A DNA stretch of 64,000 nucleotides from Amoebidium appalachense (Eukaryota; Ichthyosporea), in NCBI GenBank assembly GCA_963693365.1, contig CAVNZM010000011.1, positions 5,952,001-6,016,000 of the forward strand, written 5' to 3'. The notes below the pieces were generated by a model that searched no databases, was not told the origin of the DNA, and was given only the letters and a program-made list of their open reading frames with translations. Shown in pieces: positions 1-38,046 of this stretch (positions are counted from its first letter, which is position 1; the number at the start of each line of letters is the position of its first letter). The translations under genes were made by a program, and so were the position numbers.

Positions 1-428
1 CTGCCACACACACATACCCATGTGCGCTTACACATCTGCGAACGAACACACAGATATTCACACCCGTACACAACAGAGAGAGAGGGGGTGGGGGTGTACA
101 TGTATGCGCGCGCACACACATGCACACGTGCACACACACACAGGAGAGGGAGGGAGACAGGCAGGTGTACATACACGTGCGCGCGCACACACACATACAT
201 ACAGAAGGGAGGGAGAGAGACAGGTGGGCGTTGTTTTGGACACTTTTTCGTCCCCTCCTCCTCCTCCTCCCCCTCCTACCTCCCCCCCCCCCCCCCCCCC
301 CCCCCGCCCTGGTCCCCTCCCCCCCCCCCCCCCCCCCCTCCCCCCACTCCACCCCCCCACCCCTACCTCCTGCCCAATCTACACACCCTACATGTGCACA
401 CACACACACACACACACACTCACTCACT

Positions 429-470
<42 letters not shown>

Positions 471-1165
471 CACGTATGTACACGTACACGTACCTACATT
501 CACCGCGACCACGACAAACATGCATGAACATATTTGCGCGCGTGCACACCCACGTGCACGCACACACACACACAACACAGGAAAATATGCACACACCTTC
601 ACCACGGCAACGACAGACACACACAAACACCTGTCTGAACAGACACCCATTGGTTTTGGCATACTTGCATGCTGATGCTAAGATTGTTCACCATGCAAAG
701 AAATCTATAAGGCACGCGCACACAAATTCAATTCTAGCACACTGTCGGGCACCCAATATTGCAAATGACGACAAAGTGAGCTGCCCTCTGTGGAGAGCTC
801 TCAGAGTCTGGCACAGACACACGCTAGGGGTCACCCGTAAATGCACTGATCTACTTGTGTAAGCTACATATATTGATGATGGTTTTTGTATATTTACCGG
901 TTGCGGGTCGTGCATGCACATGGATTAGCTGATAAACACTGCAACACGTGCACAAAAAAAACAGCACACGCAGGACCCGCGCTTATCCTCCTCTCTCCCT
1001 CCCTCCTTCAAAGTGCTCAAGGAGGTCTATCATATCAACCTTGTTTCTCTTTTTGTAACTTGCGGCCCGACAGCATGTATTGAAATATGGAAGGGGGAAA
1101 GAACGAGAGAGGGGGGGAGGGGGGGGGGGGGGGGGGAGGGGGGAACGGGGAATGTGTGTGTGTGT

Positions 1166-1202
<37 letters not shown>

Positions 1203-2643
1203 GACTGTGTGTGACACTGTGCCTGCGTATCATACGGTACATGTACTTGCTGTAGGTGTGCGTCCGCACTTGCATGCGCACATGCATGTATGTGTGCTTC
1301 GTCCGTATGCGGGCACAGGCATGAGGGTATGTGTGTCCGTGTGCGGGTGCCCGTGTGCATGTGTGAGTATATGTGTCACAGTGTGTTCGTATTAGTTTGC
1401 GTTAGAGTGCATTGTTTTTTTTTGTTTTTTGTTTTTTTTTTTTTGGGGGGGGGGGGGGGCAGGGCGGGGGACGGGGAGAGGGTGGGGAGGGGAGCGGGGG
1501 AGGGGGGGGACGGGGAGGGGGGAAGATGGGGGGCCGGGGGGGGGGGGGGGGGGGGGGGGAGGGGGGGGGGGGGCCACCCGGCTCTTGCCACAGTAACCCG
1601 GCGGAAAGCATCGCCTCAAGAGTGGATCTCGGGCTCAAAAACCAATCTTTTTCTCTCTCGCCGCTCTGTTCTCTGTCTCTTACAAACCGTTCTGTTAACC
1701 ACACATGACCTGTCAATGATTCACACATCGTCTAACAGTGTACATGTCGTCACTAAAAAGCTCATCTATATCCTAGGCTCGTCGGGGCTTTTTTTGTAAT
1801 CCTTTTTAGGTGATTGGGCCAAGTCCGAATTGATAGCCAATTAGGCATCTTTCTAACTCCAGATCAAAGCCTGGCCCCTTATAATCAGACTTCTAATCCC
1901 GCTGGCCCCCCCCAGCCCCCCCTCCTCCCCCCCCTCCCCTCCCCTCCCCCCCCGCCCAGGGAGCTCTAAGTGTCCCCTTCTAGCGTTCCGTACCGGTGTA
2001 ACCACCTGTATAAGTTATGTCACTGAAAACTTTTCAAGAACAGCTCCCCCCTCACCCCCTCCCCACCCCCTATGAACACACGCACACAGGGATGACCTGT
2101 TGCAGCCATTTTATCTCTAGATCTCCACACCCATTTGAATCTGTGGTTTTCATCATGAATATCACAAGAATGATTGTTTTCCCCGTGCCCCCGGCTAGTA
2201 TGTATTAGTTGCCTCCCCCCCCCCCCCCCCCAAAAAAAAAAAAAAAAAAAAAAGTGCGGCGCTTCCCCCTAGAGTGCTCCCTCTGGTTTCCCATCTCTAT
2301 CTTAACGCCTCACGTATCTTCAACTTCGTGTCTGTTGCCAAGTTCCGCTCCAGAATCTTCCTTTCGTTCTGCTAGTACTTCCTTCACCTTTACCCCCCCC
2401 CCCCCCCCCCCCCCCTTCCCCTTCCCGCTTTAACCCCCCTAACAGTCCCAATACACAAGAGTATCAGTCAACCTTAATGAATTCATTGCATTTTTACATC
2501 TCAAAGCACAATTAATAATACGTAGATGCAAAAAATGGCAGCACACAGATTCGCACACATACACAGTGCATGCGCACACATGCAGGAGGCTGCCAGGCAC
2601 ACACGCCACCCCGTACACAGTGTCAGATACACACACAGTCGAC

Positions 2644-2686
<43 letters not shown>

Positions 2687-2751
2687 CCCCGGCCTCCTCC
2701 CGGCCTCCCCCGGCGCGGGTCGCCGGGGCGCACACAAGCACCGTGCACAAT

Positions 2752-2786
<35 letters not shown>

Positions 2787-3587
2787 CCTCCCTCCTCCTC
2801 CCCCCCCTCGGCACGGTTTGCTAGTACTAGTAGGGAGGTGCGCACACAAGCACCGTGCACTACATAGGGACATTTGTGCATAGGGACACGGAGGCACAGT
2901 GGTGTGCATGTGAGGTCATGTGCACCGTATAGTAAAGGTCACATGACAGACAGTAGGTGCACGTGTATTTTTGCATACCATTAACTTGACCTTGGCTCTA
3001 TAGCTATGGAGCCAGCTACACCTCACCGTCAAACAGATCCGTATAAACGAAAAAAAAATCCTGCTCTTACTAATAGATGATAAAACATTAAAAGGTAAAA
3101 GGAAGTGTAGATGTGCTCGAACTCCGACGCAGGTTTGCCATCCGGGGCAGCTATCCGGGGCAGGAAAAACATACAAACATGGCTGCTGATAAAGACCTGA
3201 TCGATTGCTACACATGTACTGTATACATACATACACATACATGCCATAGTATCTGCGGTGCTATTTGACTTTATCATATCTCATTCACTTGTAGCATTGG
3301 CGGATGACCAGCGATATTAACACGGATGCACAGCCTCATTTTGGCGTTATCACATCCATACACATCATGTGTACTTTGAATCCCCCTCCCCCCCCCTCCC
3401 CCCCCCCCCCCCCCCCAAAAAAAAAAATATATATATATATATATAGTAAGTTTCGCTAGTATACATATGCATCATATAGTCTTTGATGTGCTTTTCCCAA
3501 GTCATAGAAAATAAATTGCTGAAATTATCATCCCATGACGCAATCAGGACTTGCCTTCACAGCTCACAAAAGCCCGCTAACCACAGG
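1..3587. other. gene-free left flank: simple repeats with unique islands
   Basis: No exon with splice signals and protein-like composition could be supported here. The stretch holds (CA)n and (GA)n tracts, poly-C runs (for example near 281-306, 2644-2683 and 2754-2783), poly-G runs (1109-1200, 1445-1570) and unique islands (about 650-1000, 1590-1900, 2440-2540, 2870-3360). Open frames in it translate to His-Thr, Pro or Gly runs and are repeat artefacts. A 21-base direct repeat lies at 2728-2748 and 2840-2860. The 3' untranslated region of the minus-strand gene ending at 3588 must extend into the right side of this stretch. Confidence 0.6.
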
Positions 3588-4166
3588 CTACAAATGCTCC
3601 AAACTTTCCCAAAACGGAACTTCCTCCGGGCCCATGGGGGGTCCCTGCTTATAGCATGATATCGAAGAAAACGCAGGACACTTGCATACGGAAGCCCAAA
3701 ACCACCCACAATGCACGCTCTCACACAAAGTATTCCCATACAATGTCCCGGACTTTTCGACCAGAATTCCGGTTTTGTTGGCAGGGCTGAACGCGTAGGT
3801 GCCCTTTTTGTACCCTTGCTGCTGGCAGAATTCATCGGCAACCGGTTTTCCGCATCCGTCCTGTTGTTTAAATATATGAATGAGTTATCATACCGGATGT
3901 AGTAACGAACGGCATACTCAGTGCACACGGTGATGCTAATAAAGGGGGTTCCACACTGTGTGGGCACATAAATGGACAAACAGGTGGCAGGCCGTATTCA
4001 TACGTGGCAAGGAGTAACTGTTCGAGCGTCACAAGCACACACACACACAGGCACACACACAGGCACATACAGGCAGGTGCTTGACCTTGCCAAGCACGTG
4101 CCCTACATCGGGTGCACACGTGTTCGATACCCCCTCGTGCGTGCAGGCACACACGCACACACACAC

Positions 4167-4208
<42 letters not shown>

Positions 4209-4538
4209 AAGTGCGCGCGAAAACACAAAAGATGAAGGGGTATGCCAGCCACATATATTACACGTGTCCACACTCGAATATTCGATCTACCACCTCCCTC
4301 TCTCTGACACCTCCTCCCCACACGCCCGTCCCCTCTAGATCTATCGTGAGAGCCCACCGTCTCCCAGCATTCCCCCTATCCCCCTCCCCCCCCCTTCCCT
4401 CCCCCCCTCCACCCCCCCTTCCCCCAAAAAAAAAACAAAAAAAGAAAACACCAAGGGCGAAATAGAAAAGAAATTAAGAGACTCATGATCAGGCATTGCA
4501 GGTATACGTAGGCAAATACAAACAGGACATGCACAGAC

Positions 4539-4618
<80 letters not shown>

Positions 4619-5619
4619 CCCCCCCCCTCCGGGGCACATACACTATTTGACCATGTACACACTCAGCTCACCTTGTTACCACCTGGCCCCGTCCAAGTTC
4701 CCTCGGGAACCGGGTCATGGCAATATGCCAAACTTTGGACATCACCAGTTGAGCTTTTGACCATTGGATTCCTGTAGACCCGCAGTGCATCTGGATACTC
4801 GCACGCTGAACCACTGTAATGCTCCTCGCAAGCACATGCTGCGTGACCAGATTTCTCGCTGCAATTTCCTCTACCAGAACATGGAGTGAGGAAATCGGGA
4901 TCTTTCTCTGCGCGGTGCGTCACCACGCCCATGGGGCATTGATATTGGCATGCTTCTCCAACGAACTTTCCGGATTTCTCGCAAATGCATTCCGCTCGGT
5001 CGGATAGTGCGTGGCACGTACCATGACCGGAGCATACCCGCTCACTTTCTGCTAGAGAGGAATCATTAACACTTCCGATGGGACACGGAAGCTGACATTT
5101 CCTCCCTACGTCGTCAGCTTGGCATGAACACTGCCAGTGGAAGTAGCCTCCCTCGCATGATCCATGAAAACAACCTCCGCATGCATGGGCACGTAGGTCG
5201 CGGTCCGCCGTGTATAGACACAGAGGAATTGCTGCAACGAGCAAAATCACACCCAAAAATGCACCTATCCACTTACACCACAGTTGTCCCGTCCGTTTTT
5301 CATTGTGGCCATGGCCACTAGGTGGAGCTCGAGTGATGCTGACGATGACGGGAAAGGGGGGTTCACGAGTTCGTTCTTGTGCAGAAGCGAGGTTTTGGGT
5401 GTAATGCGCTCTGTTTAAGAACCCATATGAAGGAGGTGGCACACGTTGATCAATCGGTTCCTCGCTTGAATCATGACCGTCATTCGCTAAATCGGTGTGT
5501 TGCAGGGGATGCCAGGAAGGAGGGTGCACATGTTGATTGCATGTATGGGAATCCCCTCTCAGAAGCGGGGCACGTTCAGGTGACTCGTATGGCGGAGGAG
5601 GCTGCCCACTCGTATCCAT
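3588..5619 (-). CDS. type II membrane protein with EGF-like repeats and Cys-rich C-terminal domain
   Basis: Three exons read leftwards: 5619-4672, 3955-3929 and 3860-3588, all GT-AG with phase 0 joins, giving 415 residues. A Pro-rich cytosolic N-terminus carries PPxY motifs (residues 8-11 and 62-65). One membrane segment lies at about 116-136 after basic residues and there is no N-terminal signal, so the C-terminus should be outside the cell or in the lumen. The outer part has Cys-rich EGF-like units (about 147-175, 185-226, 245-275; note the CSGHGTC and CSGRGNC motifs) and a further Cys-rich module (about 300-395) with the pattern ADEFCQQQGY and several spaced Cys. The second exon is only 27 bases and the second intron only 68. 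That short exon has an alternative downstream donor, but only the donor at 3928 keeps the Cys-rich module in frame. Role unknown; adhesion or signalling is a guess. It starts 916 bases from the divergent helicase gene. Confidence 0.8.
4540..4615. repeat. poly-C tract of 76 bases
   Basis: An uninterrupted run of 76 C lies in the first intron of the EGF-like membrane protein gene. That gene is on the minus strand, so the transcript carries 76 G. It is one of the longest homopolymers in the window and could form G-quadruplex or i-motif structures. Its exact length should be treated as approximate because sequencing of such runs is unreliable. Confidence 0.9.
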
Positions 5620-6535
5620 TCTGCAAGTTTTGCGTGCACATTACTCTTCACATCCAACCATGTCGAAAAGGAATCACCAACACCAGGGGAAAAACGAAAT
5701 ATATGTACTTCAAGTTCGTGTTGATCAAGGGACACGAACACTGACTTATGCACAGCTAACTAGTCTGCTTGCGTATGACGTCATTTTTCCTGCTGCATTA
5801 GACTACACATCAGCAGTCTCAAAATGTTTAGCCGCTAAAAGGATTTATACTTTAGACTAGTAGATTAGATCTGCTGTACCATTCGCGAAGTTAGATTAGC
5901 GGCGATTTCAAATTCTCGCTTTGCAACCGTTATCGTCATGTTGTCGTCATGAAGTTTTCGCCACAACCTGCCTGGAACATGACATGGACGCCTGTGGAAT
6001 TTAGGTTCAGCACACTTTCTTTCCTCCATCATATAGGAAGTTTTACTAACGCGTGAATCAGGGACAAACACTCTCAAACTATATTTCGCGTTTGCAAGAA
6101 TAGCACATCAGTCCTTACAGTCTTCTTGCTCTGAAGGCGTCCCAAATTAGGGATCAGCTGATGACCTCCTGTGAGCGAGTTCTGGTGTGGGTAGTTTGAA
6201 AAAGTTAATAAGCCCCTGTATCTAATTGCAAGTTTGCGTTCGAAAAAAGGGCTGTATTTGGTTCATACAACTTTCAGGGCTGCTACTCAGGGGCACCCAA
6301 TATTTCCGTACGCTTCTCTGCCATTTTCAAGGGCTGGTGTTCTGGACTCACAGACAACAGACATACTTCCTTTGATGCGTGGTCGCAGAATATGCTCCAT
6401 TCCTTTGTCTTAGCAGGTATGTGCAACGAGCATAAATTTAGTTCCGGTTAAGACAGACGTGGTATAACATGCAGGCAAGCACGCGCTCAGCCCCAGTAAG
6501 GCAGTCAACCTCGTACACCTGTCGGACAAACAACC
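5620..6535. promoter_or_regulatory. divergent intergenic region, presumed shared promoter
   Basis: This 916-base stretch separates the start codons of two divergent genes and is one of the few parts of the window nearly free of simple repeats. A perfect TGACGTCA palindrome (CRE/ATF-type site) lies at 5776-5783, 157 bases upstream of the minus-strand start. No TATA box is convincing. A 70-codon open frame on the minus strand (5865-6077) has no recognisable features and I do not call it a gene. That this region drives both genes is an inference from position. Confidence 0.45.
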
Positions 6536-32373
<25,838 letters not shown>

Positions 32374-33201
32374 ACAATATTTATGCACAAACAGCTCATT
32401 TATGACGATTGATTGCTTTCTTTTTACCCCCAATTAGTATTTTGCTTACGCAAGTTTACTCTAATGTGTCTTCTTCACTGCACGGCCCGAAGGGGGGAGG
32501 GGGGGGGGGGGGGGTTGATGCAGCTGGTCGTTTTCGTAGGTGTTACTCAAGTGGATGAATGTTTATATCTCTAGAAACATTAAATTCTACTTGTCTACCG
32601 TGAAATTCCGATCATGGTATGCATAAGAATAGGTAGGTGAAGGTGGAAGTTTGTAGCATAGCGCAACTGCAGTGTGCAGTATGTACTTGTGTTGTTTGGC
32701 ACTTTTATTCGTGCACATTAGATTGCATTAAAGTTTTAATGTAGGTTTTGTGTTCTAATATTAAAGTGGCCCAGGGTTCTTAATCGGTGGTCGTCCGGTT
32801 TGGCCTTAGTATAGCCGTAGTTTCCGATTGAGTGCCAATTGATCCATGTGATCGAGGGTCTTTTCTCGGCATTTTTCGGCAGTGCTTGACGTTTTCTTGG
32901 AGTTTGGATATATTTACCAAGATCTTGGCGCAATACTTAGTGTTCAGTAGATATTGAAGGCGTGAATGCATTTGAGATATATCTGTTTCTATAATGATTT
33001 CATTGTTTTATTCTCCTTAACAAACTTGATTTCACGTATGGGTGTAATGGCCACATCCCAAGAAAATAAAAAATAAAGGCCGTCAAGTCAACCATACTCA
33101 GTGAAATTTAAGATATACATTCATGTGCAAGATTCGTTGTGTTTTTAGCAGATTTTGGCAAATCTTTTGGTGGCCCCGGCGGGGACCCCCCTGCTGCAGA
33201 G

Positions 33202-33235
<34 letters not shown>

Positions 33236-33734
33236 CCAGCTTCTCCTCGAGCTCCCCCTCCCCCTCCCCACAGCCCCAAACAACGTTGACAACAAATGTA
33301 CAAACACTTCTTTCAAACAACACAAGGTACTCACATGCGCACCACACACACAAAAAGAGCAGCAAAACGGTGGGGGGCCGGGGGGAAGGGGGGGACTGTG
33401 GCTTCAGCCGCCATATGACCAAGTCTACTCTGGCGTCAAGGGTATGAGTTGGCGCCTGATCAAAACTCTTCGGAAGGAAAGTTTTGTCGGCCTTGAAAAA
33501 TAAGAATTACCGTACTCCAAAGGTATCATAGGAGGACACATGATGTCTCATCAGATTGCTCGATCGGCGATTGCAAAAATAGTTTCACATCTGGAAATTT
33601 GACCGCGCAAACCCTCGAGGTATACGGGGCCTGGACGCAGCTGAAGTTTTGTTTCGCTTTTCTTTGTTTTTTTTGTGTTTTAGCTCATCGTGACTAGAGA
33701 TCTCCCAGTATATACATAAGATACGTTAGAAAAC
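32374..33734. other. intergenic region between BLM and glutathione peroxidase
   Basis: Contains the BLM 3' untranslated region, mostly AT-rich unique sequence (32374-33120), one poly-G run near 32500 and one poly-C run near 33202-33234. Overlapping AATAAA motifs at 33065-33077 are candidate polyadenylation signals. The peroxidase promoter should lie within about 33540-33734; no TATA box is convincing. Open frames here are short and have no protein-like features. Confidence 0.5.
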
Positions 33735-34307
33735 ATGTCTCCCTTCTCTCACCTGCCAAAGAGGCTACTTCTTTGCCTCTTCTTCCTTGGAGCCATCACC
33801 CCATCTCTCTCCTTCTACCTCTTTACAGCAAACAACGCACAAGGGGAACCTGTCCCACTTATTCAATATAAAGGGAAGGTGGTTTTGGTGGTAAACGTGG
33901 CATCCTTCTGTGGGTTTACCTATCAATATGAAGCTTTAGAGAATCTCTACAGAGAATACAAGGATAAGGGGTTTGCCGTGCTTGGTTTTCCTTGTAACCA
34001 GTTCGGTGGGCAGGAACCACATGGCATGGACAAAATTCTATCATTCACCAAGGAGAAATACGACGTGACTTTCCCCATTTTCGAGAAGATCGACGTTAAC
34101 GGAGTGAATGAACATCCGCTCTACACGTGGCTCAAGGAGCAGAAAACATCGTTTGGAATCCATTCCATCAAGTGGAATTTCGAGAAGTTTCTGATAGATA
34201 GGAACGGGAATGTGGTGGCAAGGTATGACTCTTACAGCAATGCCGATTCCATGGGACCTGAGGTCGACAGGTTGGTAAGAGAGGATGTAAGGAGGGTTGA
34301 GCTATGA
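33735..34307 (+). CDS. glutathione peroxidase family protein, secretory, Cys type
   Basis: Intronless 190-residue thiol peroxidase that reduces hydrogen or lipid peroxides. A hydrophobic leader (residues 10-26) suggests entry into the secretory pathway. The catalytic tetrad is visible: Cys59 in VASFCGFT (codon TGT, so not selenocysteine), Gln93 in FGGQEP, Trp147 and Asn148 in KWNFEKFLID. The helix after ILSFT, where thioredoxin-dependent members carry the resolving Cys, has none; the only other Cys in the mature part is Cys87 in FPCNQFGG. This suggests a one-Cys mechanism using glutathione or another thiol (inference). The ATG at 33735 is preceded by AAAC and a stop-rich stretch. Lack of introns next to heavily split genes could reflect retroposition, but no poly-A remnant is seen. 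Confidence 0.93.
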   Translation: MSPFSHLPKRLLLCLFFLGAITPSLSFYLFTANNAQGEPVPLIQYKGKVVLVVNVASFCGFTYQYEALENLYREYKDKGFAVLGFPCNQFGGQEPHGMDKILSFTKEKYDVTFPIFEKIDVNGVNEHPLYTWLKEQKTSFGIHSIKWNFEKFLIDRNGNVVARYDSYSNADSMGPEVDRLVREDVRRVEL

Positions 34308-35286
34308 TGTGAGAGCATGAGGAGGTAACGAAGGGTGCGGGGAGTTGGGAGAGAGTGTGCGCACATGTGGGGCAGCGGGAAGGTCCAAGGTTATGGGTAT
34401 GGCTTCAGTTGCGGGGCTCATGGCCTACACGATTGTACCTTAAAAAAACTCGGTGAAATGAACTATAGCTATCAACAAAGCCAACGCTATAGACTGTATG
34501 ACTGAAAACCTGCCACGCACTGAATTCTGTTATGAATGAGAGTAGCTATTATAGTAATAATCCTAGAAAGTGTCTAACGGCTGGCCGGGCACTCCAAGAA
34601 TGAAGGTTCAAACCCTATGTGGTAGTTTCTACGCTTGCAATATGCAACCCTCCCCCCCCCCCCCCCCCCCTGCGTGGGGTCAACCCCGGGGTCTGGGCCA
34701 TGCACACGCACATGCAGCTCACAAACCTTTTTACTTCGTGAGAAAAGAATGTCTTGTTCAATCTCTCTTGCAGGCTGTTGTTTGTCGCCAGGTTCAGCAT
34801 TAAGCCGCCTTCGCCAACCCGATTCAATCTTGTCTTCCTCCGCCCCTCCCCCCTCCCCTCCCCTCCCCCCCCCCCCCCCCCCCCCCGTGTCCCCTGGCGG
34901 CCCCGCCCTCAATCCCCCCACTCTCCCCTCCTCTCCCGGCTCCTCTCCCACCTCCCGCCCCCCCTACGCCCATCCCCCGCCACACACACCCACACACCCA
35001 CACCCCACCCACACCCACACACCCACACACACCACCACCATCACTACCGGTACTACCACTGCAGACACACAACCTCTCACGGCCCTCTCCCTCACACCAC
35101 CCTAACTCAGCCACACCCGTTCTCTCGTTCTCACTCCCTGACTCTAGACCCCCCCCCCCCCCCACACACACACACACCCACACACACACACTGCCCTCCT
35201 TCTTCCTCCCTCCCCCCCCCCCCCCCGGCCCAATTTTTTTAATTTTTTTTTTTAAAAAAAAAAAAGAAAAGAAAAGAAAAAGGGCG

Positions 35287-35352
<66 letters not shown>

Positions 35353-36260
35353 ACCACCACCACCACTACGACTACCACCACAGACACATGAATTTTTAGC
35401 AGAATGGAACACCTCCCCTGAGTTTCTTCCTCACCTAAGGATTGATAACGTACACGTCATCTCGTTCTTGCTCCACAACTCTGCATCCTCTCCCCCCTCC
35501 CCCCCCCCCCCCCCCTCCCCTCCCCCCCCCCCCCCCCCCCCCACACACACACACATGCACACACCCCCACCCCCATCTCACCCTCCCACCTCCATCCTCC
35601 CTCCCCTCCCTCCCCCCGGCCCCGTTTTTGCATGCGTATTTTTAGAAAGTCGTCAGTTTCACCTGGAGGTATAACTGGATGGTTTTCTTACATCGAAGAC
35701 AGAGACTCCAATTCCTAAACATTGTCAAACACCCGAACTTTGAACCGTTACCGGTTTTGTCTGTAAATGTATTTTTTATATATCTGCTCTCTTGTTTCAG
35801 TTATTCATTACCTTACTTATTCATTGGGAGGGAGAGGGGGGGGGGGGGGGGGAGAGGGGGGGAGGGGGGGGGAGTGGCCTTATAGTATTCTCCTGCCGCT
35901 TGAAGTCTCAGACCGAAACCTTCCCCCCAACAGCACAGTTTTGGTACTCACAGCCCAACGAACATAAGCCATGTGAGTGCGGCATATGAATATTCATTAT
36001 ATTTATGTTTTTCGTATTTATGGTTTAATTATATTGTTGTGCAGAGTAGCAAGCCTGATTGTTCAGCCTTAAAGTTGGGCACATTGTAATAGTTAAATTC
36101 TGGGCAAAGCGTGTGCAAATAGTTAGGATTGTTTAAAGGTGTGTTGGCTTAGCTAATAACACCGTAGCACCCTAGCAGGAGTACTGTCGGTGCTGGGTGG
36201 AAGACGGTAGTTCCCCCTGAGGGCCCAAGGGGGTCCCTAGGCCTCCGGGAACAAAACGGG

Positions 36261-36301
<41 letters not shown>

Positions 36302-36390
36302 TAATTAAATTACTAGGACTGAAGGGGGGGGGGGGGGGGGGGGGAGGGGGGGGCCTGCAATGTACCAATAAAAAAATGTACACACTGGGA

Positions 36391-36427
<37 letters not shown>

Positions 36428-37524
36428 GACATGTACGTGCATCATACGGTACACACGAATCTCCACAATTTTCACAACTCTGCCGACTACATAGTCGCCG
36501 TCATTCAGTTTGGGGGCACCGTGAGCCATGGCCACGGAAGGTTGGGCAGGTATGTGTGCGGGGTGCTTATAGGTGAGATGTGTCGAAGTCTCTGTGTGTA
36601 GGAGTATGTGTTGGTGTTGGTTTTTTCCTTTTTAAACTTTTCTTTTCTTTCTTTCTTTCTTTCTTTTTTTTTTTAGGGGGGGGAGGGGGATAGGGGTGGG
36701 TGGGTGGGTAAAGGGGGGGAGGGGAGGGGGGAGGGAGGGGGAGGGGGGACTGCTTTGTGTTTTTGATCGTGCAAACCGTGATGATGGTACCAGTGAAAAT
36801 AGACTTTACTCGTGTTCAACATTTTAGTTACTTGTATTTTTTGATTTATTCACTCACATGCATGCCACGCAGTGGTCCCAACGCGCACACTCTATACAAT
36901 AGAGTTGGTGGGTACCATATAAAACTTTTTGTTTTTAAATTTCCTCACCTGACTATAAAATTACACCCTCCACTTCCCTACTTTTCGCCCAATACACATA
37001 TTCAGCAAACCCTCTACTTGACAAGTGTGTATGCACGCACACTTTGTCATGCACACCGTTGACAATGACATAAATTCCATCACACATCAGTGAATGAGAT
37101 CAACACATTTCCCTAACATTGGATCCATAGCTGAAATCACCATATATAGTGGCTAAGAAACGTAAGGCGTAAGTCGTAAATGGTGTGAAGCATTCGAGTA
37201 CTGATTGAGTATGGTGTGTCATTCATACGAGAACGGGTTTGTATGTATGCTCATGCTGGAAAATTTCGATGTATAACTAAGTGGATGCATCAGTTTCACG
37301 CCTTATCAACGTTCACCAACGAACAAAACGAAACCTTCAAATGAAAGACTCACGGAGCACTAGCTGATTGGTCCATATCATGTTGTGTAGTATTTAGTTC
37401 ACTACCCCAACCCTATTCTGGTCATTCGAAAATCATACAAAATTCTTTAATATTCGCCAACAACCCCGAGAAATCAAAAAAGGTGAGAATTTCGATTGAT
37501 AGTTTCGAACGTTTCATCGAACTT
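34308..37524. other. gene-free stretch with simple repeats and a SINE-like copy
   Basis: Lies between convergent genes. It holds poly-C and CA tracts (34650-35560), a T/A-rich patch (35230-35280), a poly-G/GA patch (35830-35880), a retroposon-like repeat with poly-A tail (36100-36297), poly-G runs (36325-36426), GA/GT-rich patches to 36750 and AT-rich unique sequence to 37524. No splice-flanked exon was found. Open frames in it are Pro, Gly or His-Thr translations of repeats. Confidence 0.55.
36100..36297 (+). mobile_element. SINE-like dispersed repeat, copy 1, with poly-A tail
   Basis: About 165 bases (CTGGGCAAAGCGTGTGCAAA ... GTACTGTCGGTGCTG ... GGGAACAAAACGGGATT) followed by 34 A (36264-36297). 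The same sequence with clear but incomplete identity occurs at 51285-51447 in the same orientation. A short non-coding unit present in several places and ending in poly-A or A-rich sequence is typical of retroposed SINEs. No polymerase III box A and B were recognised, and the 5' end may extend further left. Confidence 0.7.
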
Positions 37525-37969
37525 TTACGCATCGCGGCCTTCAGAAGCACCCTTTTTCTCAGGAAGGGGGCGAACCGCCTTCTCGACTTCCACATTAGGC
37601 AATTCCATAATAGGCGACTTGGTGGTAGGGTCGTACAGAAGCGCGTAAGGGGGAGGGGACAGCATAGACGCCCTCCTGACGGCACTCATTCTTCTCTGCT
37701 GCGCCGCCAAATCGACCAACATGGACTCTTCTAGAATCTCAGATTCCGCCCCCTCCAATCCCTCCTCCTCATTGGTGGATCCTTTTGATCCTTTTCCCAC
37801 CGATGACGACATGACGGGAACGGCGACGTATTCGTGCGTGCGGGTGCGTGATTTGGATCCAATTAGAGCGTGGAGGACGGTACCGATTAGGATGAGGATC
37901 AGCGCGCCGACCAGGCAGATCTCGACGATCGATGGGTGGAGGTAGCCCTGGGCAAACGACACGGTTTGG

Positions 37970-38046
<77 letters not shown>

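Noticed and set aside
20-862. Long His-Thr-Pro open frame at the left end
   Set aside because: It is a translation of CA repeats and poly-C; no splice or start context and no family resemblance.
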